Made by a program: the position numbers and the translations under genes
In this document: positions 47,657-57,167 of the stretch, piece by piece
How positions within the stretch are numbered: the stretch's first letter is position 1
Layout: the number at the start of each line of letters is the position of its first letter
DNA from: Ardenticatena maritima
GTDB taxonomy: Bacteria > Chloroflexota > Anaerolineae > Ardenticatenales > Ardenticatenaceae
Assembly: GCF_001306175.1 (NCBI RefSeq)
Contig: NZ_LGKN01000003.1
Location: 744,001-808,000, forward strand
Direction of reading: 5' to 3'
DNA: 64,000 nucleotides
The notes under the pieces: model-generated
Told to the model about the DNA's origin: nothing
What the model saw: the letters and a program-made list of their open reading frames with translations, nothing else
Databases searched by the model: none

Positions 47657-50600
47657 ATGAAACGCTCTTTCTTGTTTTTCCTATCAATATCACTCGTATT
47701 CCTTCTGGCACTCGCGGGACTCATCTCCCTTTCCACCGGCTCGGTGCATGCCGCCGACGGCCCCCTTTGTTACGTAGACGCCGATGCCACTGGCGCGGCC
47801 AACGGCAACAGTTGGACCGACGCCTACACCACCGTGCAAGACGCCTTGGCCGACACCGCCTGCAGCGAAATCTGGGTGGCGGCCGGCGTCTACTACCCCG
47901 ACGAAGGCGCTGGGCAGACCAACGATGACCGCAACAGCACCTTCCGACTCAAAAGTGGCGTGGCGCTCTACGGTGGCTTTGCGGGGACGGAGACCGCCCG
48001 CAACCAGCGCGACCCGGCGGCTAACATCACCGTTCTTAGCGGCGACATTGACAAGAACGACACGACCGACGCCAACGGCGTGGTGACCGACACGGCCAAC
48101 ATCCAGGGCAACAACGCCTATCACGTCGTCACTGGTGACGGTGTAGACAACACCGCCGTGCTGGATGGTTTTGTCGTTACCGGAGGAAAAGCGGAGGGGA
48201 GCAATCCAAATCACCTTGGCGGAGGAATGTTCAACTCGAACAGCAGTAACCCCACCCTTGCGAACCTCACCTTTTCTGGCAATCTGGCCGTCATCGGTGG
48301 GGGAATGTACAATTTCCAGGGAAGCAACCCCACGCTAAATAATATCATTTTCGATAGTAATACCGCAGACATCGGTGGGGGAATGTACAATTACCAGGGA
48401 AGCAACGCCACACTTACGAATGTGGTCTTCAGGGACAACACCGCCAACTCATTCGGTGGCGGCATGTGGAATGGCACCAATAGCCACGCTACATTGATCA
48501 ATGTCACTTTCACCCGAAATAGTGCGGCAATTGCCGGCGGGGGGATGGAAAACGCGCCCGACGGCAATAGTCTGCTCGTTGATGTTTCTTTCGTGGCTAA
48601 TTCCAGCACCTATGGAGGGGGGCTGAGAAACATCCTGGGGAGCGCAACCATCACAGGTACCACTTTTTTCAGCAACACCGCTACCAACGATGGCGGCGCC
48701 ATGGCCAACTACACCAGCACCGTCACCATCACCAACACCACCTTCCTCACCAACACCGCTACCAACGATGGCGGCGCCATGGCCAACTACACCAGCACCG
48801 TTACCATCTCCAACACCGCCTTCCGCGGCAACACCGCCAACCAAAACGGCGGTGGCATGCTCAACGACAACAGCAGCCCCACGCTGACCAACGTCACCTT
48901 CTCCGCCAACAGCGCCAACTTTCTCGGCGGCGGGATGTACAACAACAACAGCAGCCCCACGCTTACGGACGTCACCTTCTCCGGCAACAGCGCCACCTTC
49001 GGCGGTGGGATGAACAACAATCCCAACAGTAGCCCCATACTTACCAATGTGACCTTCGCTGGTAATTCGGCCACCAACGGCGGTGGAATGGAAAACGTCG
49101 ATAATAGCAATCCAACTTTGGTAAACGTTACTTTTTCTGGCAATACAGCTAGCGGTAGCGGCGGTGGACTCACAGCATGGAATAGTACTCCTTCACTTAC
49201 CAATGTCACCTTCTCCGCCAACAGCGCCCAATATGGCGGCGGGATGTTAAACTACAATAGCAGCTCCACGCTGACGAACGTCACCTTCTCCGGCAATAGC
49301 GCCACCACCGCCGGCGGCGGGATGTTAAACGACAACGGCAGCAGCCCCACGCTGACCAACGTCATCATCGCCAACAGCACCGCCGGCGGGGATTGCGTCA
49401 ACGTCAACGGCAGTTCTATCGCCCCCAGCTCGGCCAACAACATCATCGAAGACAGCACCAATGCCTGCGACCTGACGAATGGCGTAAACGGCAACATCAT
49501 CGGCGTGGACCCCAACCTGGGCGCGCTGACCGACTTTGGCAGCCCCGGCAAACAGGTCTTCCCCTTGCTCTCCGGCTCCCCGGCCATCGACGCCGGGACC
49601 AACACCGGCTGCCCAGCCACCGACCAGCGCAGCGCAGCCCGCCCCACCGATGGGAACGGTGATGGCACCGCCACCTGCGACATCGGCGCCTACGAAACAG
49701 ACGCCGCGGCACTCGTCACCCCTGGCGTAGGCGGCGGGGACGGTCCCGGCGGCGTGGGCATCACCAACGGCAGCAGTTCGCTGGAGCTGTGGCTGAAGGC
49801 CGATGCGGGCGTGACCACCAGCGGCAGCAGCGTGAGTACCTGGGCCGACCAGTCCGGCCATGGTGCTGATGTGACACAAGGGAGTGCCACCTCTCAGCCA
49901 ACACACGTCACCAGTCTTGCCAGCCTCAACAATCAACCCGCCGTGCAGTTCGATGGCAGCAACGATTACCTGAACATCCCTGCCAGCGTCATCGAGGGGA
50001 AGACCGCCTTCAGTTTCTTCACTGCTTTTCAGTGGAATGGCGGCAACGCTTGGCAGCGGTTGTGGGATTTCGGGTCGAACACCACATACAATGGCTTCGT
50101 CACCACGCGTAACGATACAACAAACACTCCCCGCTTTGCCATTACAACGAGTGGCCAACCCAACGAAGAACGACTGACCTTCAACAACGCCCTGCCTGCA
50201 AACAGTGGTCAGATAGTAGATATCGTGTGGGGTGTCCCCAACGGCGAGGGCTGGCGCAACGGAGCATCGGAAGCTTCAGGGTCAGGTTACACCTTGACTC
50301 CCCAAGATGTGGGAACCATCAGCCAGCATTACATTGGCAAATCCATCTACACTGTTGACCCCTACCTCAACGCCTACATCGGGGATTACATCGTCTTCTC
50401 CGCCGCCCTCAACGATACGGAACGTATCCTGGTGGAAAACTACCTGAGCGCCAAGTACAACGTCGCCCTCTCCGCCAACGATGTCTATGACGGCGATGAC
50501 AACGCCAACGGCGATTTCGACCTGGACGTGGCCGGCATCGGGCAGTACGGCGGCAACAAGCACACCCAGGCGCACGCCGCCGGGATGATCGTGGTAGACC

Positions 50601-51154
50601 GCACCTTCCTCAACGACGACGGCGACTGGCTGCTCTTCGGCCACAACGTGGCTGCCAACAGCAACGTCACCACCGACCTGCCCACCACCGGCGACTGGGC
50701 GACAGCCCCCACCCCACAGCGCTGGGCGCGTTCCTTCTACATCGACGTCACCGACAACACCGCCGGCGTGGACTGCGCCACCCCCGGCACCTGCCTGGTG
50801 GACATCATCTTCGACTTCAGCGAAGGCGGCATGGGCAACGGCAAGTCCCCAGCAGGGCCAGCCAGCAACTACCGCTTGCTGAAGCGCACCGGTACCACCG
50901 GCCAGTTCAGCGACATCGCCACTGCCACCGCCATTGTTGGCGATCAGGTGCAGTTCCTGGGCGTGGATGTCTCCCTGCTGGGCAGCAACTTCACCCTGGG
51001 CACGCTGGATGCGGGGACGTCGCCGACGGCCGTCACCTTGAATGACTTTGAGGCGCATGTCACCGGAGCTTCCAATACCTGGCCGCTGGTGGGGATGAGC
51101 GCCGTACTGCTCGGCGTCGTCTCTCTGGCACTTGTACGCAAGCGACGACAATAA
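47657..51154 (+). CDS. Giant secreted beta-helix surface protein with PMP-type repeats and C-terminal anchor
   Basis: 1165 residues, signal peptide FLFFLSISLVFLLALAGLIS to a cleavage near HAADG. Residues about 35-170 are a right-handed beta-helix start (TAYTTVQDAL region, VYYPDEG). Residues 170-560 carry repeats of the GGGMYN-x-NSSPTLTNVTFSGNSA kind, like chlamydial PMP adhesins. Next comes a LamG-like sandwich (about 705-830, SLELWLKADAGVTTSGSSVS) and another beta domain. The end reads SPTAVTLNDFEAHV, a hydrophobic helix and RKRRQ, a likely membrane or sorting anchor. Probably an adhesin. Confidence 0.82.
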   Translation: MKRSFLFFLSISLVFLLALAGLISLSTGSVHAADGPLCYVDADATGAANGNSWTDAYTTVQDALADTACSEIWVAAGVYYPDEGAGQTNDDRNSTFRLKSGVALYGGFAGTETARNQRDPAANITVLSGDIDKNDTTDANGVVTDTANIQGNNAYHVVTGDGVDNTAVLDGFVVTGGKAEGSNPNHLGGGMFNSNSSNPTLANLTFSGNLAVIGGGMYNFQGSNPTLNNIIFDSNTADIGGGMYNYQGSNATLTNVVFRDNTANSFGGGMWNGTNSHATLINVTFTRNSAAIAGGGMENAPDGNSLLVDVSFVANSSTYGGGLRNILGSATITGTTFFSNTATNDGGAMANYTSTVTITNTTFLTNTATNDGGAMANYTSTVTISNTAFRGNTANQNGGGMLNDNSSPTLTNVTFSANSANFLGGGMYNNNSSPTLTDVTFSGNSATFGGGMNNNPNSSPILTNVTFAGNSATNGGGMENVDNSNPTLVNVTFSGNTASGSGGGLTAWNSTPSLTNVTFSANSAQYGGGMLNYNSSSTLTNVTFSGNSATTAGGGMLNDNGSSPTLTNVIIANSTAGGDCVNVNGSSIAPSSANNIIEDSTNACDLTNGVNGNIIGVDPNLGALTDFGSPGKQVFPLLSGSPAIDAGTNTGCPATDQRSAARPTDGNGDGTATCDIGAYETDAAALVTPGVGGGDGPGGVGITNGSSSLELWLKADAGVTTSGSSVSTWADQSGHGADVTQGSATSQPTHVTSLASLNNQPAVQFDGSNDYLNIPASVIEGKTAFSFFTAFQWNGGNAWQRLWDFGSNTTYNGFVTTRNDTTNTPRFAITTSGQPNEERLTFNNALPANSGQIVDIVWGVPNGEGWRNGASEASGSGYTLTPQDVGTISQHYIGKSIYTVDPYLNAYIGDYIVFSAALNDTERILVENYLSAKYNVALSANDVYDGDDNANGDFDLDVAGIGQYGGNKHTQAHAAGMIVVDRTFLNDDGDWLLFGHNVAANSNVTTDLPTTGDWATAPTPQRWARSFYIDVTDNTAGVDCATPGTCLVDIIFDFSEGGMGNGKSPAGPASNYRLLKRTGTTGQFSDIATATAIVGDQVQFLGVDVSLLGSNFTLGTLDAGTSPTAVTLNDFEAHVTGASNTWPLVGMSAVLLGVVSLALVRKRRQ
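48673..48828 (+). repeat. 78-bp tandem duplication within the PMP-repeat gene
   Basis: Two adjacent 78-bp units (48673-48750 and 48751-48828) are identical over about the first 50 bases and encode 26-residue NTATNDGGAMANYTSTVTI repeats. Recent unit duplication in frame. Confidence 0.85.
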
Positions 51155-51288
51155 CCATCCATCACTTGCAAGCGTGTTGTGAGTGAAGCGAAGAGATAGC
51201 CAGGATAACGGAAAGGTTCGGGCACAGGAGTGGGACGTCCACGCAATCTGGGTGCCCTGAACAGCGCCTTCCTGAAAACATCAAACCT

Positions 51289-51316
51289 GGGGGCGGGGAT
51301 TGTTCCCCGCCCCCTT
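51289..51316 (+). terminator. GC-rich hairpin after the first surface-protein gene
   Basis: GGGGGCGGGGA and TCCCCGCCCCC, 11-bp perfect stem with TTGT loop, but only TT follows. It lies 135 bp after the stop and just ahead of the lipoprotein gene. Likely a weak terminator or mRNA end-protecting hairpin. Confidence 0.55.
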
Positions 51317-51336
51317 CCACACTGAAAGGAGGTACA

Positions 51337-53262
51337 ATGACCACACAACGCATTCTCGCCGTGCTGCTTTTGTTCACTCTCTGGCTGGCCGCATGTAGCG
51401 GCGCAACGCCATCCACAAGCGAACCGGCGGAGCCGGCCTCAACCGCCATCCCCACGCAAGCCAGCGAGCCAACCGCCGCCGCCACATCCGCCCCGGCGCC
51501 AACGGAACCGCCACCGCCAGCCTCCCCCTCCCCTACGCCGGCTGAGGCTGAACAACCATTGGGCACCGAACCGTCCGGTTACGAAGTGAACGTTTACACA
51601 GGCAATGGATTCTCCATCGTCTATCCACCCGGCGCGGAAATCCGCTCGACGATGGTCGAAAATAGCATCGCCATTGTGGGACCCATGCTGGCCGTCCGCG
51701 CCCCCGATGTGGATTGGTTGTACGAGGGGCCGGGCTATACCCTGACGGTAACCCCCTTCCCCAATCCCGAAGGCGTGGATGTGGAAACCTGGACGCGCAA
51801 CTTCTTGCTGCAATCCTGGCAAGAAGCCAAAACCAGCGGCTTGACGCCTCCCGAGATCTACCCAGTCACCGAAGACGGTCGTCTGATTGAAGAAAATCTG
51901 CACCCCTCTGTCGTGCGTGGGCAACCGGCCATGTTCGTGGAAAACGCCGCTTTCGGCATGCTGGATCTCGCCTTCTATGTCGCCTGCCCCAACCAGGTTG
52001 TGCAGCTGCAATTCCAGTTCAGCGATGAGCCCGCCGCGGGGACCAACCCCTTGTTTTCGATTCAGGAAGCCCTCTACACCTTCCTCAAAGAGGGGTTCTG
52101 GTGTCACGATGGAGACGCCCCCTCGCTGCTGACGACACTGTCGCAAAACAGCGCGCAAAGCGAAATGGGCTATACGCTGCGTGTGTACAGCGGTGAAAAC
52201 GGCCTCTTCGGCATTGCGTACCCCGCCACCGCGCAGGTCGTGCCCTCCAAAGACGGCTCCGGCGTCACGATTCTTGGCCCTGACGTCGCCGTTCGCCCAG
52301 CAGACGCAGACTGGACATACACCGGCCCCGCCTACGCGCTGGATATGGCCACGTTCGAGATGGACAACACGTCAGCGGGGTATGTGGCGGAAACGTGGGC
52401 GCGCGAGTATTTGCTCCGCCTCTGGGAGGAGGAGAAACAGCAAGGCGGGCCCACAGGATCGCTCCCCGTTTCGGAGGATGGTGTCATTGACGAAAGCCGC
52501 GTGGGCGTGATGCTGCTCGACAATGAACCGGCTTTCTGGGTGCAGTACTTCCAGTTCGACGCCATGTACCGCGCCTTTTATGTGCGATGTGGCAACTCCA
52601 TCGTGCAGTTGGGGTTCCGCGAAGAAATCCCGGCCAACCAGCCGCTGGCAGACCTTCAACGAGACCTGTACAGCCTCATGCTGAATACATTTGAATGCGT
52701 CCCCAACCTGGCATCATCAGCAATTCCTGCCGGCGAGGAAAGCGCGGCGCCAGCACCACAAACACTGGTTGTGAACGCGAACGCGGCGAATAGCGGCAGT
52801 CTGCTGCTTGCTCCCGCGTCTCCCAACAGCTCGGCATCCTACCTGGTCGGCGACGACGCACTCGACGGCACATGGATCACGCTGCTTGATTTTGGCATGG
52901 CCGATATCCAATCGCCGACGATTCACAACGCCCACCTTGAAGTAGCGTGCGCAGTGCTCAATGGCGATCCGTTTACTCATCTGGGCGGCATTGATGTTTA
53001 CAGTTCGGCATACAACATTTTCGATCCTAACACACTGTCCGACCCCGCCAACATACCGGTTCTGGAACGTTTGGGAACAATAACGGACTGCACGCCAACA
53101 TCGCTCGACATCACCGATTCCTTGCAACGGTTCTTTGCAAATGCCGCTGGTGGACAACCCTATCAGATCGTGCTTTCCCCCACATCCAGCACGAATAGCA
53201 ATGGCGCCGAGGATATGGTGGAATTCACCACAGTTGAGTTGGTACTGGAAGCATCACCCTGA
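51337..53262 (+). CDS. Lipoprotein with an internally duplicated domain
   Basis: 641 residues. Lipobox LWLAAC (cysteine about 20), then a PAST-rich linker to about residue 75. Two copies of one domain follow: VYTGNGFSIVYPPGAEI, DVDWLYEGPGYTLTVTPF, TWTRNFLLQSWQEA (about 80-260), and VYSGENGLFGIAYPATAQV, DADWTYTGPAYALDMATF, TWAREYLLRLWEEE (about 280-455). A third, unrelated beta-rich C-terminal domain (about 475-640) resembles a jelly-roll. I do not recognise the family. GAAAGGAGG precedes the ATG. Confidence 0.8.
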   Translation: MTTQRILAVLLLFTLWLAACSGATPSTSEPAEPASTAIPTQASEPTAAATSAPAPTEPPPPASPSPTPAEAEQPLGTEPSGYEVNVYTGNGFSIVYPPGAEIRSTMVENSIAIVGPMLAVRAPDVDWLYEGPGYTLTVTPFPNPEGVDVETWTRNFLLQSWQEAKTSGLTPPEIYPVTEDGRLIEENLHPSVVRGQPAMFVENAAFGMLDLAFYVACPNQVVQLQFQFSDEPAAGTNPLFSIQEALYTFLKEGFWCHDGDAPSLLTTLSQNSAQSEMGYTLRVYSGENGLFGIAYPATAQVVPSKDGSGVTILGPDVAVRPADADWTYTGPAYALDMATFEMDNTSAGYVAETWAREYLLRLWEEEKQQGGPTGSLPVSEDGVIDESRVGVMLLDNEPAFWVQYFQFDAMYRAFYVRCGNSIVQLGFREEIPANQPLADLQRDLYSLMLNTFECVPNLASSAIPAGEESAAPAPQTLVVNANAANSGSLLLAPASPNSSASYLVGDDALDGTWITLLDFGMADIQSPTIHNAHLEVACAVLNGDPFTHLGGIDVYSSAYNIFDPNTLSDPANIPVLERLGTITDCTPTSLDITDSLQRFFANAAGGQPYQIVLSPTSSTNSNGAEDMVEFTTVELVLEASP

Positions 53263-53281
53263 GCATTGTTCTCGTCTTGTC

Positions 53282-53330
53282 ACAAGGCGCTCCACATCAA
53301 CCAACAAAATGGCGTGAGGCGCCTTGTTTG
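53282..53330 (+). terminator. Possible terminator after the lipoprotein gene
   Basis: ACAAGGCGC (53282-53290) and GCGCCTTGT (53319-53327) pair across a 28-nt loop, followed by TTG. The long loop makes it a weak candidate. Confidence 0.4.
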
Positions 53331-53363
53331 TGTATCGATTGTTATGATGAAAGAGGAGGGTAT

Positions 53364-54467
53364 ATGTCCCAGCACTCTGCAGATACGCCGCCTCAACACC
53401 CCTTGCGCAGCGTTTTCACCAGCAACCTGCCCGCCATCCTCACCCAACTGGGCATCAGCCTGGCCGTTTCCACCTACCAGGCGGGGCACGTCATCCTCGT
53501 GCGCGCCGAGCCGGATGGCGGCCTCAACACCCACTTCCGCAGCTTCCACAAGCCGATGGGCATCGCCCACAACCCGCGCAACGGCAGCCTGTCCATCGGC
53601 GGCGCCAACACCGTCTGGACGTACCGCAACGTCCCCGCTGTGGCGCCCAAAGTGGAACCCCAGGGCAGACACGACGCCGCCTACCTGCCCCGCCAAATTC
53701 ACATCACCGGCGACATTGACATCCACGAGATGGCCTACGACGCCGACGGGCAGCTCTGGGTGGTCAACACCCGCTTCTGCACCCTCTGCACCCTCGACCC
53801 CGACCACAGTTTCAATCCTGTTTGGCGGCCTCACTTTGTGACGGCGCTGGCCCCGGAAGACCGCTGCCATCTCAACGGGCTGTGCATGGTCAACGGCCGC
53901 CCCGCCTACGTCACCGCCCTGGGTGAAACCGACACCCCCGGCGGCTGGCGCGAGAACAAGAAAGACGGCGGCATCCTCATGGATGTGGCCCAAAACCGGG
54001 TGCTGTTACGCGGCCTCTCCATGCCCCATTCTCCCCGCCTCTACAACAACCAACTCTGGCTGCTGGAATCGGGCGAGGGGAGCCTGGCGCTGGTGGATTT
54101 GCCCAACCGCACCTGGCACACCATCACCAAACTGCCCGGCTTTACGCGCGGCATTGATTTCGTCGGCCCGTTGGCTTTCATCGGCCTCTCGCAGGTGCGG
54201 GAGAGCGCGGTTTTCAGCGGCATCCCCCTGGTGGAACGACTGGAAGAGCGCGTCTGCGGCGTCTGGGTGGTCAACATCCAGACCGGCGAGACGGTGGCCT
54301 TTTTGCGCTTCGAGGAAGGGGTGCAGGAGATTTTCGCCGTGCAGGTGCTGCCTGCCCGCTATCCAGACCTGCTGGAATGGAACGACCCGCTGGTGATGAC
54401 GTCCTATGTCGTTCCCGATGCGGCGCTGGCCGATGTGCCGCCGCCGTTGAAATCGTCATCGGTGTAG
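53364..54467 (+). CDS. TIGR03032-family protein
   Basis: 367 residues from ATG 53364 behind AGAGGAGGG; a longer frame from 53277 has no ribosome site. Family pattern: AVSTYQAGHVILVRA, FHKPMGIA, HEMAYDADGQLWVVNTRFC, LNGLCMVNGRPAYVTALGE, GLSMPHSPRLYNNQLWLLES and FIGLSQVRES. It is a beta-propeller-like protein of about the usual size, with no signal peptide and no known activity. Elsewhere such genes often accompany large repeat or TPR proteins, as here. Confidence 0.85.
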   Translation: MSQHSADTPPQHPLRSVFTSNLPAILTQLGISLAVSTYQAGHVILVRAEPDGGLNTHFRSFHKPMGIAHNPRNGSLSIGGANTVWTYRNVPAVAPKVEPQGRHDAAYLPRQIHITGDIDIHEMAYDADGQLWVVNTRFCTLCTLDPDHSFNPVWRPHFVTALAPEDRCHLNGLCMVNGRPAYVTALGETDTPGGWRENKKDGGILMDVAQNRVLLRGLSMPHSPRLYNNQLWLLESGEGSLALVDLPNRTWHTITKLPGFTRGIDFVGPLAFIGLSQVRESAVFSGIPLVERLEERVCGVWVVNIQTGETVAFLRFEEGVQEIFAVQVLPARYPDLLEWNDPLVMTSYVVPDAALADVPPPLKSSSV

Positions 54468-54574
54468 GTAGGGGCACGGTACACCCTGTCCCACTGCCCC
54501 AATGATGTGTGTCCATCCCCACCCCGGATTGTCGGGAAGGGGATACAAACAAGATCTATTCAAGGAGGTTTCTC

Positions 54575-57010
54575 ATGTCTCGAAAACCACCCAACCCCAC
54601 CCCGCAAGACCTGCAAGCCGCCCTGGCGGCATGGCGGGCGCAGGTGGCGCAAGCCCAAAACCCCTGGCTGGCAGCCATCCTGCTCAAACAGTGGGAACGT
54701 TTCCTGCGCCGCGTGGTCTACTACTACCGGCAGCTGCGGGCGCTGCCGCGCAAAGCCCGGCGTGCCTGGCAAAAGAAGCTGGCGACCACGCTGGCGGGGG
54801 CGGCGCTGCTGCTGGCGCTGGCCGGGCCGTTGGCCCCACCCGTCCACGCCGCCACCATCACCGTGGATGGCACAACCTGCACCCTCGCGGAAGCCATCAC
54901 CTCGGCTAACAACGACAATGCAGCCGGGAATGGGTGCGTGGACGGCAGCGGTGCGGACACCATTACCCTGCAAACGGACGTGACGCTGACGAGTGCCCTT
55001 CCTAACATCACCAGCCAGATCACCATAGAAGGGAACGGCCACACCATTGACGGCAACAACGGCGTGTACCACGTGCTGTATGTGGCCAACACCGGCGACC
55101 TGACGCTGAACAACGCCACCATTACCGGCGGCAATGCCAATGGGAGTGGGTCCGATGGCAACGGCGGCGGCATCTTCAACGATGGCATGCTGACGGTGAC
55201 GAACAGCACCATCAGCGGCAATTCGGCCAAGCACGGCGGCGGCATCTACAACCACAATGGCACGGTGACGGTGAGCAACAGCACCATCAGCAGCAATACG
55301 GCCAGCGGCGACGGCGGTGGCATTGACAACGAAGACACGCTGACGATGAACAACAGCACCATCAGCGGCAATTCGGCCACCAACAAGGGCGGCGGCATCT
55401 ACAACAATTACATGGCAACGGTGAGTAACAGCGCCATCAACGGCAATTCGGCTTACTACGGCGGCGGCATCTACAACCACAATGGCACGGTGACGGTGAG
55501 CAACAGCACCATCAGCAGCAATACGGCCAGCGGCGACGGCGGTGGCATTGACAACGAAGACACGCTGACGGTGAACAACAGCACCATCAGCGGCAATTCG
55601 GCCAATCTGGGCGGCGGCATCTACAACGGTGACACGCTGACGGTGACCAACAGCACCATCAGCGGCAATTCGGCCACCAACACCGGCGGCGGTATCTACA
55701 GCAATTACATGGCAACGGTGAGTAACAGCGCCATCAACGGCAATTCGGCCAACAATTCTTTCGGCGGCGGCATCCACAACTACGGTGACATGACGGTGAC
55801 GAACAGCACCATCAGTGGTAATAGGGCTTTCTTCGGCGGCGGCATCTTCAACGATAGCATGCTGACGGTGACGAACAGCACCATCAGCCGCAATTCGGCC
55901 ACCACCAACGGGGGCGGCATCTGCAACGGTGACACGCTGACGGTGACCAACAGCACCATCAGCGGCAATTCGGCCACCTTCGGCGGCGGCATCTTCAGCG
56001 AGGTTGGCACGGCAACGGTGAGCAACAGCACCATCAGTGGTAATAGGGGCGTTTGGGGCGGCGGCGGCATCAAGAACTTAGGCACACTGACGCTCAACCG
56101 CAGCCTGATCTCCGGCAACACGGCTGCAAGCAGCGGAAATGAAATCTATAACTCGGACACTTTCAATGCCAACAACTACAACCTGTTTGGCCACAGCGGG
56201 GAGAACAGCGGCCAGGCGTTCGATGGTTTCACGCCTTGTTCTGGAGCCGGTTGCACCGACATTACCGCCACCAGCGACGGCACAAATGTGGCGCTGGCCA
56301 GTATCCTCAATCCGGTGCTGGCGTTGAACGGCGGTCAGACCAAAACACATTCCCTGGTGGACGGCAGTCCGGCGTTGGATGCTATCCCTGCCGGCTCCTG
56401 CGGCGGCCTCACCCAGGACCAGCGCGGCTTCACCCGGCCAGTCAACACCAACTGCGACATCGGCGCCTTTGAGCTGCAAAGCAATGAGACCAGCTATTAC
56501 GCCAACAGTTTCCCGGCTACCAACATCGGCGGCACAAATGTGAGCGTGACACAGGTAAACAGCGGCTCGCCAGGGCAGGTGAATGTGCTCAAGCGGGCGG
56601 GGGTGTATCCCGGCGGCAGCCAGACCAGCGGCGAGTTCCCCGTCATCTGGGTGCTGACGGCGACCGGCAGTTCCTTTGATGTCAAGCTGCGTCTCTGCTA
56701 CACGGCCGCAGAGCTCACCAGTTCCGGCGTCACTGACGAAAACACCATCACCGCCTACCGCTGGGATGAGACCAGCGGCAGTTGGGTGGCACAAGCAACA
56801 ACGCCAGACCCGGTGAATAACTGCGTGGATGTGAACAATGTCACTGCGTTCAGCCCGTGGACATTGGTGGGAGATGGTAACACGCCGACAGCCGTTACCC
56901 TGCAAAGCCTCACAGCCAGCAGCCGCGGCAGCAGCGGCGGGCTGGCGGCGGTGTTGGGGGCGGTATCGCTGGCACTGGGCGGCTTGTGGCTGCGGCGGCG
57001 CAAGTCATAA
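54575..57010 (+). CDS. CSLREA-type beta-helix surface protein with tandem repeats
   Basis: 811 residues from ATG 54575, RBS CAAGGAGG. The N-terminus is unusual: about 70 charged residues (PQDLQAALAAWRAQVAQAQN) before the export helix LATTLAGAALLLALAGPLAP. After it CTLAEAITSANND is a CSLREA-type motif starting a parallel beta-helix. Residues about 200-520 are VTNSTISGNSAxxGGGI repeats, and a SPALDAIPAGSCGGLTQDQR anchor segment follows. It ends TPTAVTLQSLTAS, a helix and RRRKS, the same tail as the protein at 47657. Likely a surface adhesin. Confidence 0.85.
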   Translation: MSRKPPNPTPQDLQAALAAWRAQVAQAQNPWLAAILLKQWERFLRRVVYYYRQLRALPRKARRAWQKKLATTLAGAALLLALAGPLAPPVHAATITVDGTTCTLAEAITSANNDNAAGNGCVDGSGADTITLQTDVTLTSALPNITSQITIEGNGHTIDGNNGVYHVLYVANTGDLTLNNATITGGNANGSGSDGNGGGIFNDGMLTVTNSTISGNSAKHGGGIYNHNGTVTVSNSTISSNTASGDGGGIDNEDTLTMNNSTISGNSATNKGGGIYNNYMATVSNSAINGNSAYYGGGIYNHNGTVTVSNSTISSNTASGDGGGIDNEDTLTVNNSTISGNSANLGGGIYNGDTLTVTNSTISGNSATNTGGGIYSNYMATVSNSAINGNSANNSFGGGIHNYGDMTVTNSTISGNRAFFGGGIFNDSMLTVTNSTISRNSATTNGGGICNGDTLTVTNSTISGNSATFGGGIFSEVGTATVSNSTISGNRGVWGGGGIKNLGTLTLNRSLISGNTAASSGNEIYNSDTFNANNYNLFGHSGENSGQAFDGFTPCSGAGCTDITATSDGTNVALASILNPVLALNGGQTKTHSLVDGSPALDAIPAGSCGGLTQDQRGFTRPVNTNCDIGAFELQSNETSYYANSFPATNIGGTNVSVTQVNSGSPGQVNVLKRAGVYPGGSQTSGEFPVIWVLTATGSSFDVKLRLCYTAAELTSSGVTDENTITAYRWDETSGSWVAQATTPDPVNNCVDVNNVTAFSPWTLVGDGNTPTAVTLQSLTASSRGSSGGLAAVLGAVSLALGGLWLRRRKS
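55233..55604 (+). repeat. Long direct repeat inside the beta-helix gene
   Basis: 55233-55379 and 55458-55604 are 147-bp copies 225 bp apart with one difference (A55346/G55571). Shorter repeats of the STISGNSA unit continue to about 56045. Recent in-frame duplication of three helix turns. Confidence 0.9.
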
Positions 57011-57057
57011 CGTTTCCATCAGGCAGGATAAGCATGCCGCCACCCGCTCTTCTTGAG

Positions 57058-57087
57058 GCCGGGGAAGAACCCTTCCCCGGCTTTTTT
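57058..57087 (+). terminator. Rho-independent terminator after the beta-helix gene
   Basis: GCCGGGGAAG and CTTCCCCGGC, 10-bp stem, AACC loop, then T6. Confidence 0.95.
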
Positions 57088-57167
57088 CTGCTGTGTTGAT
57101 CTCCCCGCTTGCCTTTCCTCACGACTGTTGTAGCATCTCCCCCACCACGCAACGAGACGCAAGAACC

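Noticed and set aside
55150-56050. CRISPR-like regular repeats
   Set aside because: Repeats are in-frame coding units of a beta-helix, variable in spacing and without unique spacers or cas genes.
57088-57167. TPP riboswitch before thiL
   Set aside because: No CUGAGA or ACCUGA thi-box elements are present in the short leader.
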